Of a stretch of 45,975 nt of DNA, positions 18,193 to 25,715 are shown piece after piece. This stretch comes from Chitinophagaceae bacterium (GTDB lineage Bacteria; Bacteroidota; Bacteroidia; Chitinophagales; Chitinophagaceae): contig CANBSW010000014.1 of NCBI GenBank assembly GCA_947372235.1, forward strand, positions 1-45,975, in the 5' to 3' direction. The notes below the pieces were generated by a model. That model was not told the origin of the DNA and ran no database searches. It saw only the letters and a list, made by a program, of their open reading frames with translations. Numbering within the stretch: the stretch's first letter is position 1; the number at the start of each line of letters is the position of its first letter. A program made the translations under genes and the position numbers.

Positions 18193-18266
18193 GGATCGGT
18201 AGTTCAGTTGGTTAGAATGCCGCCCTGTCACGGCGGAGGTCGCGGGTTCGAGTCCCGTCCGGTCCG
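18193..18266 (+). tRNA. tRNA-Asp (anticodon GTC)
   Basis: A complete cloverleaf: acceptor stem GGATCGG/CCGGTCC (one T:G pair), D-arm, anticodon stem CCGCC/GGCGG with loop CTGTCAC (anticodon GTC at 18226-18228), 5-nt variable loop, T-arm GCGGG-TTCGAGT-CCCGT, and discriminator G73 as expected for Asp. CCA is not encoded. A consensus promoter lies upstream and a strong terminator follows at once. The sequence from 18216 onward is repeated in altered form at 18572-18636, after the GIY-YIG gene. Confidence 0.95.
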
Positions 18267-18267
18267 C

Positions 18268-18297
18268 AAAAAGTCTCTACAATGTAGAGACTTTTTT
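18268..18297 (+). terminator. Terminator after tRNA-Asp
   Basis: AAAAAGTCTCTAC, loop AAT, GTAGAGACTTTTT, then one more T: a 13-bp perfect stem. It lies between the tRNA and the GIY-YIG start codon. Confidence 0.88.
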
Positions 18298-18306
18298 GCT
18301 TTAAAT

Positions 18307-18573
18307 ATGATCCGTTATTACGTTTATATCATTCAAAGTGAGGTTGACGGAACCTTTTACAAAGGTTATTCCACAAATTATTTGCAAAGACTTGAAGAAC
18401 ACAACTCCGGATTATCACAATACACTTCCCGAAAAACCCCATGGAAATTAGTTTATGTAGAAGAATTTGTTTCTAAAACAGAAGCATTGAAACGGGAAAA
18501 AATGTTGAAAAAACAAAATCCCAATTACCTTAACTGGCTAATTGAACAGAATTCTAATATCCTAAAACGTTAA
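18307..18573 (+). CDS. Small GIY-YIG nuclease, inserted between tRNA-Asp and its partial copy
   Basis: An 88-residue stand-alone GIY-YIG domain (URI/UvrC-type fold). The GIY strand is YVYIIQS (V6-Y7-I8), the YIG strand FYKGYS (Y18-K19-G20), the catalytic Arg is R28 (LQRLEEHN, with H32), and the metal-binding Glu is probably E64 (ALKREKMLKK); YVEEF precedes it. All active-site elements seem present. The frame is also open upstream through the tRNA, but that extension would translate tRNA sequence, so the ATG at 18307 is used. Only nine bases separate the tRNA terminator from this ATG, with no visible promoter or Shine-Dalgarno site. The stop codon shares its last two bases with the tRNA-Asp partial copy. 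A homing-like role is inference. Confidence 0.88.
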   Translation: MIRYYVYIIQSEVDGTFYKGYSTNYLQRLEEHNSGLSQYTSRKTPWKLVYVEEFVSKTEALKREKMLKKQNPNYLNWLIEQNSNILKR

Positions 18574-18630
18574 TGCCGCCATGTCACGGTCTCGGCTGAG
18601 CCGAGACGGGTTCGAGTCCCGTCTGGTCCG
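18572..18630 (+). pseudogene. Defective 3'-half copy of tRNA-Asp with a palindromic replacement
   Basis: AATGCCGCC, then A for C, TGTCACGG (18572-18589) and CGGGTTCGAGTCCCGT to G73 (18607-18630, one change, T18624) copy tRNA-Asp from 18216 to 18266. The 9 nt between them in the intact gene (18234-18242) are replaced by the 17-nt palindrome TCTCGGC-TGA-GCCGAGA (18590-18606). The 5' half of the tRNA is missing and the anticodon stem cannot close. Confidence 0.88.
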
Positions 18631-18631
18631 C

Positions 18632-18667
18632 AAAAACAGCTTCACTCAAAAGGTGAGGCTTTTTTGT
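18632..18667 (+). terminator. Terminator after the partial tRNA copy
   Basis: AAAAAcAGC-t-TCAC, loop, GTGA-g-GCTTTTTT. Like the intact tRNA it begins in the A run that follows GTCCGC, so both halves end in a tRNA-3'-end plus terminator unit of different sequence. Confidence 0.72.
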
Positions 18668-18703
18668 TTTTATGGCTTATTTTTACCCCCTTAATAGCTA
18701 TCT

Positions 18704-19702
18704 ATGCCTCAATACCCCAACAGACAATTCCTCGATTTTGAAAAACCGATCAAAGAAGTGTATGAACAGATCGATGATACTCAAAAGCTGGCTGAAAAGA
18801 ATCCTAAGATAGATTATACCTCTACTCTGCAGCAATTAGAAGATTCTATACTCGATAAGCGCAAGGAAATTACCGCCCAATTAACGCCCTGGCAAAGGGT
18901 TCAGCTGAGTCGTCACCCGGACAGGCCTTACACATTGAAGTACATAGAAAATATGTTTACTAATTTTGTAGAACTGCATGGCGACCGCAATTTCAAGGAT
19001 GACAAAGCTATGGTAGGGGGTTTTGCACAATTAGATGGCGAAACCGTCATGATCATTGGGCAGCAAAAAGGGATCAATACAAAAGCCCGTCAGCTGCGAA
19101 ATTTTGGTATGGCCAACCCTGAAGGCTATAGAAAAGCCCTTCGCCTGATGAAACTGGCTGAAAAATTCAATAAACCGGTGATCTGCATGATTGATACCCC
19201 TGGAGCGTATCCCGGTCTGGAAGCAGAAGAACGTGGTCAGGGAGAAGCCATTGCCCGTAATATCTATGAAATGATCCGCCTCAAAGTACCTGTGATCATC
19301 GTGATCATTGGCGAAGGTGCCAGTGGTGGTGCTTTGGGAATAGGTGTGGGTGATAAAGTGTTAATGATGGAGAATACCTGGTATACCGTAATCTCTCCGG
19401 AAAGCTGTAGCTCTATCTTATGGCGCAGCTGGGATAAGAAAGAAACCGCTGCCGAACAATTGCGTTTAACTGCCAATGATATGAAAGGATTTGGACTGGT
19501 AGACGAAATCGTTCATGAACCTGTGGGTGGAGCTCATTGGGATTATCTGGATGCTGCCAATATTCTCAAATCATATATCCTGAAAGCACTCAAAGAAATG
19601 GAAGTAAAAGACCCTATGCAACGTGTAAACGACCGCATTGAAAAATATGGTAAGATGGGATTCTGGGAAGAAGTACCTCAGGAAGTGGTAGGTGACAAGT
19701 AA
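18704..19702 (+). CDS. accA: Acetyl-CoA carboxylase carboxyltransferase subunit alpha
   Basis: A 332-residue alpha subunit of the carboxyltransferase that moves the carboxyl group from biotin to acetyl-CoA, the first committed step of fatty acid synthesis in the cytoplasm. The crotonase-fold core includes [59 protein letters not shown], the carboxybiotin-binding region [24 protein letters not shown] and the oxyanion-type loop [31 protein letters not shown]. Length fits the family (about 320). It lies 83 nt before dapA in the same direction, and the beta subunit is not in the window. Confidence 0.97.
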   Translation: MPQYPNRQFLDFEKPIKEVYEQIDDTQKLAEKNPKIDYTSTLQQLEDSILDKRKEITAQLTPWQRVQLSRHPDRPYTLKYIENMFTNFVELHGDRNFKDDKAMVGGFAQLDGETVMIIGQQKGINTKARQLRNFGMANPEGYRKALRLMKLAEKFNKPVICMIDTPGAYPGLEAEERGQGEAIARNIYEMIRLKVPVIIVIIGEGASGGALGIGVGDKVLMMENTWYTVISPESCSSILWRSWDKKETAAEQLRLTANDMKGFGLVDEIVHEPVGGAHWDYLDAANILKSYILKALKEMEVKDPMQRVNDRIEKYGKMGFWEEVPQEVVGDK

Positions 19703-19785
19703 AGTAAAATTCACCAATCCTCATTTATACCAATAAACCAATATAATACCACTAAACAAGTAAACCAATAAACCATTCTCCAACA

Positions 19786-20667
19786 ATGTCTTTACGTCAG
19801 CAACTGCAGGGAACAGGAGTAGCACTGATTACTCCGTTTACATCTGAACTCCGGGTAGATTTTGATTCACTGGGAAAAGTGATCGACGCCATGATCAATG
19901 GCGGTGTAGAATATTTAATAACACTTGGTACCACAGGTGAAACCCCAACACTCGATAAACAGGAGAAGCTGGATATTGTAAAGTATACTTTTGAAAAAGT
20001 AGCCGATCGTGTCCCAGTAATTGTTGGTATCGGAGGAAATAATACGGCTGAGCTGATCAATGACCTTCATAAGTTCCCACTTGATAAAGCGATTGCTGTT
20101 TTGAGTGCTTCCCCTAATTACAATAAACCTTCCCAGGAAGGAATATTCCAGCATTATAAGGCTTTGGCAGCAGCATCACCAAAACCAATCATCCTGTACA
20201 ATGTGCCCGGACGTACCGGCAGAAACATGACAGCAGAAACCACTTTGCGTTTGGCTAAAGAAGTTCCCAATATTGCAGGGATGAAAGAAGCCAGCGGCGA
20301 TATGGTTCAATGCATGCAGATCTTAAAAGATATGCCGGAAGATTTTTTACTGGTGAGCGGAGAAGATGCACTGGCGCTTCCTCAGATCGCATGTGGAATG
20401 CATGGGGTGATCAGTGTGGCAGCCAATGCTTTTCCGGCTGAGTTTTCTGAAATGGTTCGTTTAAGCCTGAAACACGATTTTTCGGCAGCGAAAGTGATCA
20501 ATGATCAGTTAATGGATGCTTACGACCTGATGTTTGCTGAAAATAACCCTTCCGGTGTAAAAGCCTTTATGGCTGAACAAGGATTGATTGGAAATTTTGT
20601 ACGGCTTCCGGTGGTTCCATTAAGTGAAGCTATTCATGCCAAAGTAAAAAATTATTTAAAGAAATAA
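19786..20667 (+). CDS. dapA: 4-hydroxy-tetrahydrodipicolinate synthase
   Basis: A 293-residue class I aldolase-fold enzyme that condenses pyruvate and aspartate semialdehyde in the lysine/diaminopimelate pathway. The Schiff-base lysine is Lys167 in AGMKEASGD. The catalytic triad-type residues are Thr49/Thr50 (GTTGETPTL) and Tyr138 (YNVPGRT); Tyr112 corresponds to the inter-subunit tyrosine (SPNYNKP). Length matches the family. A strong terminator follows. It is in the same direction as accA, with an 83-nt gap, so co-transcription is possible. Confidence 0.97.
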   Translation: MSLRQQLQGTGVALITPFTSELRVDFDSLGKVIDAMINGGVEYLITLGTTGETPTLDKQEKLDIVKYTFEKVADRVPVIVGIGGNNTAELINDLHKFPLDKAIAVLSASPNYNKPSQEGIFQHYKALAAASPKPIILYNVPGRTGRNMTAETTLRLAKEVPNIAGMKEASGDMVQCMQILKDMPEDFLLVSGEDALALPQIACGMHGVISVAANAFPAEFSEMVRLSLKHDFSAAKVINDQLMDAYDLMFAENNPSGVKAFMAEQGLIGNFVRLPVVPLSEAIHAKVKNYLKK

Positions 20668-20682
20668 ACAGGCCCTTTTACT

Positions 20683-20721
20683 AAAAGGCGCAAAGAGTAA
20701 AATATTCTTTGCGCCTTTTTT
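20683..20721 (+). terminator. Intrinsic terminator after dapA
   Basis: AAAAGGCGCAAAGA (20683-20696) pairs with TCTTTGCGCCTTTT from 20706 on, 9-nt loop, T run to 20721. A 14-bp stem. Confidence 0.88.
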
Positions 20722-21023
20722 ATGTCGTAAATGATCCACTAAAAACAAAACTGACACATTTTGATAAAAAGAAAAGCGGCACTGTTATCTAAACAGCTAC
20801 CGCCTCTTCATTATCCCCCGATAATTATTTTTCCATGTCAATTAAAGTTGACTGTCTGCAAATACTAATTATAATTTGATCCTTATTCAAAGGACTAAAT
20901 TATTTATTTAGCCCCTGTAATTATACAATCGAAATTACAAGGGTAATCCTATCAAAATATACCTACAAATGAGTATTTCCTGCAGACCGGCTTATAGAAA
21001 AAAGAAATGGCTATTTTTAGTAC
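20722..21023. other. Gene-free stretch with several hairpins, upstream of the histidine kinase
   Basis: No open frame with family resemblance is seen here. It holds a bulged hairpin GCGG..CTGTT/AACAG..CCGC (20776-20803), ATTATC-CCCC-GATAAT (20810-20825), CTAAAT/ATTTAG (20895-20911) and CCCCTGTAATT/AATTACAAGGG (20912-20943, one mismatch). A promoter for the kinase must lie here, but no TTTG-N19-TAnnTTTG match is visible; TATTTTTA (21012) is the closest -7 candidate. Whether the hairpins belong to a leader or to repeats is open. Confidence 0.4.
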
Positions 21024-22886
21024 ATGTTAAAAAGGGCATTGGCTGTTCTGTTTTTTACTGCTATCACTTATACTGCTATCGCACAATTGCGAATAAAGTA
21101 CAATGGTAATGATATAACTATTAACAAAGCAGGCATCAGTTATGCCTTTATCAAAGACAATCACTTTACAGCTGATGCATTGTTTTCAATATTGCCAGAC
21201 CAATGGAAACCACTTGAATCAAAAAGAATACAGCTTAATAAATTATCTACCAGTATATGGCTTAAAATACCGGTGAATTCGATTTTACAATATGGTTATT
21301 TTGATTTTTTAAAGATCAACAACCCTCATATAAATTTTTTACGATGTTGGATAATTTCCGGGAAACAGCTCATAAAAGAGTTTCCTAAAACCGGCGACAA
21401 TCTTACCTACAACACAAGGTCGCTTCCGGTAACCAATTTTGATTTTCCGGTAAATGGCGAAAATGCCAGGAATTGTTTTATAGTGATCGCAGCAGATAAA
21501 AGATATACAAATCTCTCACTTCCTGTTAATTTCTGCTCCGAACCCTATTATCTTGCCAATAACCAAACTACAAACCTAATAGGTGGATTGGTAATAGGCA
21601 TTATAGTATTGATCCTTTTTCTGAATATCTCTCTTTATGTTATACTAAGACAGCAACTTTTTTTGTGGTATAGTCTTTATCAGTTTTTTATTTTGATATA
21701 TATGTTGGCAGATATTGGTATCCTGTTCAAATATGTATATCCACAATTCACCTCGTTAAATGATCTTGTTCGCCCATTATCTCTTGCATTTTGCCTGATC
21801 CCACTCATCCAGTTTTTTAACCAACTGCTTGATCTTTCAAAATTATTTCCTGGATTTTACCGGTTAAACAAATGGATATCTATTTTCTATATCCTGTTAT
21901 TTATCGTTGCCACATTTTCGGCGTCATCCAGTAACTATGCTACACAGGGAGTATGGGTACAGATAAATTTAATCTTATCGCCTGCTTTATTAGCGGTGCT
22001 TCTATATGAATCTATTTATTGTTATTATAAAAAGACCCAGTATGCTGCTTTTGCCTTACTCTCTTATATTGGATCAACAATTTTGATCATTATTTTCAGT
22101 TTACATCAAAGCGAAAAAATTCCGGATAATATTTTTACAGCGTTAGCCAATTACTGGGCCATTTATTGGGAATTACTGGTAATGTGTATCGCATTGATCT
22201 GGCGTTATAAATACTATAAAGCAGAAACGGAAAATCTTGCCAGGGCAAATCGTGAGCAGCAGGAAAAAATATTTAATGAAACCGTGGCTTTTCAGGAAAA
22301 AGAAATGCAGCGGATTTCTTCTTTATTACATGATAGTGTTGGCGCCAATCTTGGGCTATTAAGACTGGAGGCAGACAATATGAAACTTACAGAAGTAAGC
22401 CGGGAAAATCTTGCAAAAAATATAACCAGGCTTGGCAATGAGGTAAGGATGATGAGCCATACCTTCTCTCCTATTCTATTGCAGGAAAAAGGTTTATATG
22501 CTGCAATCAGGGAAATGACAAACCGGATCAAAACAATCAGCGAGATTTCTTTACAGTTTGAATGGATAGGGGAATTTAATCAGATCAACTCTCAATTCGA
22601 AATTGTTATATACAGAATTATACAGGAGATCTTGCAGAATTTATTAAAACACTCAAAGGCCAAGAACGCATTTCTGCAGATTATAGTGGAGCAAAATGTA
22701 ATTTCCATATATGCAGAGGATGATGGGGTTGGTTTACAGAAAAATGTTCCGTCTGAAGGGGTTGGATTAAAGAGTATTGAAAAACTGGTTAAATTATTAA
22801 ATGGCAGTTTTTCAATTGAAAGCAGTAAGCAGGAAGGTTTTAATATTTCAGTTGAATTTAATCAATACCAACATGAAAAAATATAA
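21024..22886 (+). CDS. 7TM-type sensor histidine kinase (HisKA_3/LytS-like)
   Basis: A 620-residue sensor. It has a signal peptide (ends TAIAQ), an extracytoplasmic domain of about 155 residues resembling the 7TMR-DISM extracellular type 2 domain, seven membrane helices (about 185-395), a short coiled coil, then the phospho-acceptor region SLLHDSVGANLGLLRLE with His436. The HATPase part has the N-box IVIYRIIQEILQNLLKHSKA and G-box AEDDGVGL and VGLKSIEKLV. This is the NarX/DesK-like class that phosphorylates NarL-type regulators. The response-regulator gene overlaps its end by 14 nt, so the two form a coupled pair. The signal is unknown; these 7TM sensors often bind carbohydrates or other small ligands. 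Confidence 0.9.
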   Translation: MLKRALAVLFFTAITYTAIAQLRIKYNGNDITINKAGISYAFIKDNHFTADALFSILPDQWKPLESKRIQLNKLSTSIWLKIPVNSILQYGYFDFLKINNPHINFLRCWIISGKQLIKEFPKTGDNLTYNTRSLPVTNFDFPVNGENARNCFIVIAADKRYTNLSLPVNFCSEPYYLANNQTTNLIGGLVIGIIVLILFLNISLYVILRQQLFLWYSLYQFFILIYMLADIGILFKYVYPQFTSLNDLVRPLSLAFCLIPLIQFFNQLLDLSKLFPGFYRLNKWISIFYILLFIVATFSASSSNYATQGVWVQINLILSPALLAVLLYESIYCYYKKTQYAAFALLSYIGSTILIIIFSLHQSEKIPDNIFTALANYWAIYWELLVMCIALIWRYKYYKAETENLARANREQQEKIFNETVAFQEKEMQRISSLLHDSVGANLGLLRLEADNMKLTEVSRENLAKNITRLGNEVRMMSHTFSPILLQEKGLYAAIREMTNRIKTISEISLQFEWIGEFNQINSQFEIVIYRIIQEILQNLLKHSKAKNAFLQIIVEQNVISIYAEDDGVGLQKNVPSEGVGLKSIEKLVKLLNGSFSIESSKQEGFNISVEFNQYQHEKI

Positions 22887-23493
22887 AATCGGAATAGCCG
22901 ACGATCATTTACTTTTTGCCGAAGGGATAAATAACCTGTTGGCAAAAAGAAAAGATCTGGAGATAGTTTTTATTACCAGTTCTGTTTCGGAACTGTTTGA
23001 CCTGCTAAAAAATAACCCGATCGATATCCTGATGCTTGATGTTAACATACCCCCTTATAATGGAATTGAATTACTGAAAGAATTAAAACACACTTATCAG
23101 AAATTAAAAATTATGACACTGACAATGTACCAGCCAATGGATATCGGTCTTACTATGTCAAAGTTTCCCGGCGATGCATATGTTCTAAAAATATCCGGCA
23201 TGCAAATACTCGAAGCTGCCATTCTCCATCTTCAAAACGATCAATGTTATTTAGACCCCAATATAATTGAGAACACTATAAATGAAGAGATTTTAACCAA
23301 CAAATTAAAACTTACTAAAAGAGAAAAAGAAATTGTATCACTGATTAAAGAAGGCAAAACCACTAAAGAAATTGCCGCCCAATTATTTTTAAGTGAACTC
23401 ACAATAAAGACACATCGAAAAAATATAAGTGAGAAACTGGATTCAAAAGGAATTGCAGACCTGATCTCTAAATCAAACCATTTTTTTAAATAA
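22873..23493 (+). CDS. NarL/FixJ-family response regulator
   Basis: A 206-residue regulator. The receiver domain has the acidic pair D10-D11, phospho-acceptor Asp56 (LMLDVN), switch Thr82 or Thr84 and Lys106 (YVLK). The C-terminal LuxR-type helix-turn-helix runs LTKREKEIVSLIKEGKTTKE and LFLSELTIKTHRKNISEKL. It is the cognate partner of the overlapping histidine kinase. The ATG at 22873 (MKKYKIGIADDH) is used because it starts just before the first strand of the receiver, whereas an upstream start at 22801 would lie deep inside the kinase gene. Targets are not evident. Confidence 0.93.
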   Translation: MKKYKIGIADDHLLFAEGINNLLAKRKDLEIVFITSSVSELFDLLKNNPIDILMLDVNIPPYNGIELLKELKHTYQKLKIMTLTMYQPMDIGLTMSKFPGDAYVLKISGMQILEAAILHLQNDQCYLDPNIIENTINEEILTNKLKLTKREKEIVSLIKEGKTTKEIAAQLFLSELTIKTHRKNISEKLDSKGIADLISKSNHFFK

Positions 23494-23565
23494 TTTTAGA
23501 CCATAATATACGCTCTATCATAGGTTTGGGACATTAATAAAATAGTTAATTATAAATACTAATAA

Positions 23566-24213
23566 ATGACCTACACAACGACCTCTTCCCAAACACGTAT
23601 TGCTTATGAGCAAAACCGCCTCTTGCAATTTTTCAGCATTGTGTTTATTTGTTGCTGGGCGGTTACTTTTATCAATACTCCAAACCGGGCAAATTGGTTT
23701 ACAGAAAACACACTGACATTTCTTTTTCTGATCAGTTTGATCATCAGTTACCGAAAATTTAAATTCAGCGATCTTAGTTATACCATGATGACAGTATACC
23801 TGCTACTGCATATTTATGGTGCAGAATATACCTATGCAGAAAACCCTTTTGGATATTGGCTGAAAGATATTTTACACTTACACAGAAACCATTACGACAG
23901 GATAGTGCATTGCAGTTTTGGATTATTGTTAACCTATCCGATGCGTGATTATTTCAAAAATCACTTTGACTGGCCCAACTGGGTTTGCTGGACATTGCCC
24001 TGCGAGATTACACTATCATTTAGTGCCATGTATGAATTACTGGAATGGTTGGTGGCAGACATATTCTTTCCATCAGAAGGAGATGCTTACCTGGGAACGC
24101 AAGGGGATATATGGGATTCACAGAAAGACATGGGGATTGCATTTACGGGAGCAGTTACTGCGATGTTGCTGATCAGTATCATCCGAAAGATCTATTATCA
24201 TTCAAGAAAATAG
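23566..24213 (+). CDS. DUF2238 (YjdF-like) membrane protein
   Basis: A 215-residue membrane protein with about five to six hydrophobic segments. It carries the DUF2238 signature: LLLHIYGAEYTYAENPFGYW, then RNHYDRIVHCSFGLLLTYPMRD, and SAMYELLEWLVADIFFPSEGDAYLGTQGDIWDSQKDM with many conserved polar residues inside or next to membrane helices. The family (E. coli YjdF) has no settled function. The gene is convergent with the PL9 lyase gene, with an inverted repeat between them. Confidence 0.88.
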   Translation: MTYTTTSSQTRIAYEQNRLLQFFSIVFICCWAVTFINTPNRANWFTENTLTFLFLISLIISYRKFKFSDLSYTMMTVYLLLHIYGAEYTYAENPFGYWLKDILHLHRNHYDRIVHCSFGLLLTYPMRDYFKNHFDWPNWVCWTLPCEITLSFSAMYELLEWLVADIFFPSEGDAYLGTQGDIWDSQKDMGIAFTGAVTAMLLISIIRKIYYHSRK

Positions 24214-24221
24214 CCATCATC

Positions 24222-24340
24222 TTATCTCTGCGAAAATGCTGCCTCCCTGTTCTCTGCGGCAGGTAAAGGGTTTCACATAATGTAATCACTGACAATACTA
24301 AGCGTTTTCTAACCGCAGAGAACAGGAAATGCAGAGATAA
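24222..24340. repeat. Inverted repeat between convergent genes, CTCTGCGG family
   Basis: CCTGTTCTCTGCGG (24246-24259) is exactly complementary to CCGCAGAGAACAGG (24313-24326), and TTATCTCTGC (24222-24231) to GCAGAGATAA (24331-24340). The spacers between the pairs differ (14 and 4 nt). The inner words are shared with the element at 9349-9454. It lies just past the ends of both flanking genes. Confidence 0.8.
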
Positions 24341-24354
24341 ATGCAGAGTAGTAA

Positions 24355-25629
24355 TCAATACCCGAGTGAAGCCCATTTATTTCCGGGCTTTAGTTTCATA
24401 AAATGAATATCAGGCAAACTTCCATCAGGTTTTCTAGGGCTTTTGAGTAATGCTTCATCAAGCGTAACAAAATCATTGTCAGAAAAATTGAATTCCATAT
24501 CAAAGGAATTATTCTTGAGACTGGATTGAGCTTTATCTATGTTTTGTAATTCATTTCTTCCCTTGTAGCCAATATTATTCTGCATAACATGTCCATACCC
24601 TGGTACATCGGTAACATTATCTTTCAGCCTGTTCAGCATGTTGAAATTAGTGCCGTTTTTATACGCTGAATTATTAAACCAATTGCTGCCGCTGATATGG
24701 TGGTTAGAATAAAATCCGTTTGCTTTATTTCTTACAGCCAAACAAAACTGTATAGTATGGCGTGGCACAGGATCTGGAATAAGATTAGCGGCCCTGCTTC
24801 CATAACCGCCGCCTTTAAACCCATTACCATCACCTAGGCTTTTGAAATCTGTTCCAAATCCATTGTAGAATGCCCAGCAATTTTCGAAACTTACTGACTC
24901 ATGCGAAGAAATCACATCATAACCATCATCACTATTAAACCAGGCACGACATCCATAAAATTTATTTCTTTTGCTTCCTTCGGATGGATGACACCCGAAG
25001 CCATCTGTATTGCCGCCTTTTCCATTTTCAGAAACAGGATCCCAGTTATTATAGGCATCACAATTCAATACCAGATTATCAGATCCTTTAACGAGATAAA
25101 AACCAATGGCCATACCATCGTGCATGCTCAACATTTCATAAATATTATTGCTGCCCTGATTTTCAAAACATTCAGATTGGGTATGTGTTTTAATGGTTAC
25201 CTGAACCCCGGTTACTTCGAGCCCTTTAAAATGGATCCATGAGCCGGAAACATAAAATGCAGTTATGCGTAACCCTTCTGCCTTGATCCCAGAAAAATCA
25301 AATAGCGGTTTTTCATTAGGATAAGCCCAGTAATGTATTGGCGCACCTTCTTTACCACTCTTATCTAAATAATTTACAAATGCCCAGATCCGTTCTTTGC
25401 GGGCAATCTGCTCTTCCTGCATTTTATATACTCCACCACGGATATAAACTGTATCGCCCGGCTTCACTGCTTCCTGTGCTCTTTGAATGGTAGCAAACGG
25501 CTGACTAATACTGCCATTGTTTGAATTACTACCATTTACGGCAACATAAAATGTAGTGGCTGATACACCGGATAATTTTATCAGCAATAAAAACAAAAGG
25601 AATATCTTATTTTTTATGTTCATAGTCAT
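24355..25629 (-). CDS. PL9-family polysaccharide lyase (pectate / rhamnogalacturonan lyase), secreted
   Basis: A 424-residue right-handed parallel beta-helix enzyme with a signal peptide (ends GVSA). The helix starts TTFYVAVNGSNSNNGSISQPFATIQRA. The active-site pattern of family 9 lyases is intact: Asp209 (NTDGFGCHP), Asp234/Asp235/Asp238 (NSDDGYD) as calcium ligands and Lys272 (GNGFKGGG) as the Bronsted base, almost at the positions known from Pel9A (D209, D233, D234, D237, K273). It cleaves galacturonan or rhamnogalacturonan-I by beta-elimination. As the last gene of the locus, next to PL11 and CE12, an RG-I role is most likely. An ATG at 25623 is an equally good start. Confidence 0.9.
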   Translation of the reverse strand: MTMNIKNKIFLLFLLLIKLSGVSATTFYVAVNGSNSNNGSISQPFATIQRAQEAVKPGDTVYIRGGVYKMQEEQIARKERIWAFVNYLDKSGKEGAPIHYWAYPNEKPLFDFSGIKAEGLRITAFYVSGSWIHFKGLEVTGVQVTIKTHTQSECFENQGSNNIYEMLSMHDGMAIGFYLVKGSDNLVLNCDAYNNWDPVSENGKGGNTDGFGCHPSEGSKRNKFYGCRAWFNSDDGYDVISSHESVSFENCWAFYNGFGTDFKSLGDGNGFKGGGYGSRAANLIPDPVPRHTIQFCLAVRNKANGFYSNHHISGSNWFNNSAYKNGTNFNMLNRLKDNVTDVPGYGHVMQNNIGYKGRNELQNIDKAQSSLKNNSFDMEFNFSDNDFVTLDEALLKSPRKPDGSLPDIHFMKLKPGNKWASLGY

Positions 25630-25640
25630 TTTTTTTTGTA

Positions 25641-25706
25641 CTCCGTTGTGCCTTCGAGTCTTCGTGGTTCAAAAAGTAACCACGAAGACTCGAAGGTATA
25701 AAGGAG
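25641..25706. repeat. Perfect 19-bp inverted repeat, CTTCGTGGTT family
   Basis: The arm 25651-25669 is exactly complementary to 25678-25696 over an 8-nt loop (caaaaagt); outer CTCC (25641-25644) faces GGAG. The words resemble those of the element at 9911-9973 (CTTAGTGGTTCA). It lies between the GH29 and PL9 genes of the same operon. Confidence 0.82.
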
Positions 25707-25715
25707 CACGAAGAT

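Noticed and set aside
18184..18306. N-terminal extension of the GIY-YIG protein running through the tRNA
   Set aside because: The extension is translated tRNA-Asp and terminator sequence; open frames through tRNAs are a common annotation error.
22801..22872. Earlier start of the response regulator
   Set aside because: It lies inside the kinase coding region and adds residues before the first strand of the receiver domain.
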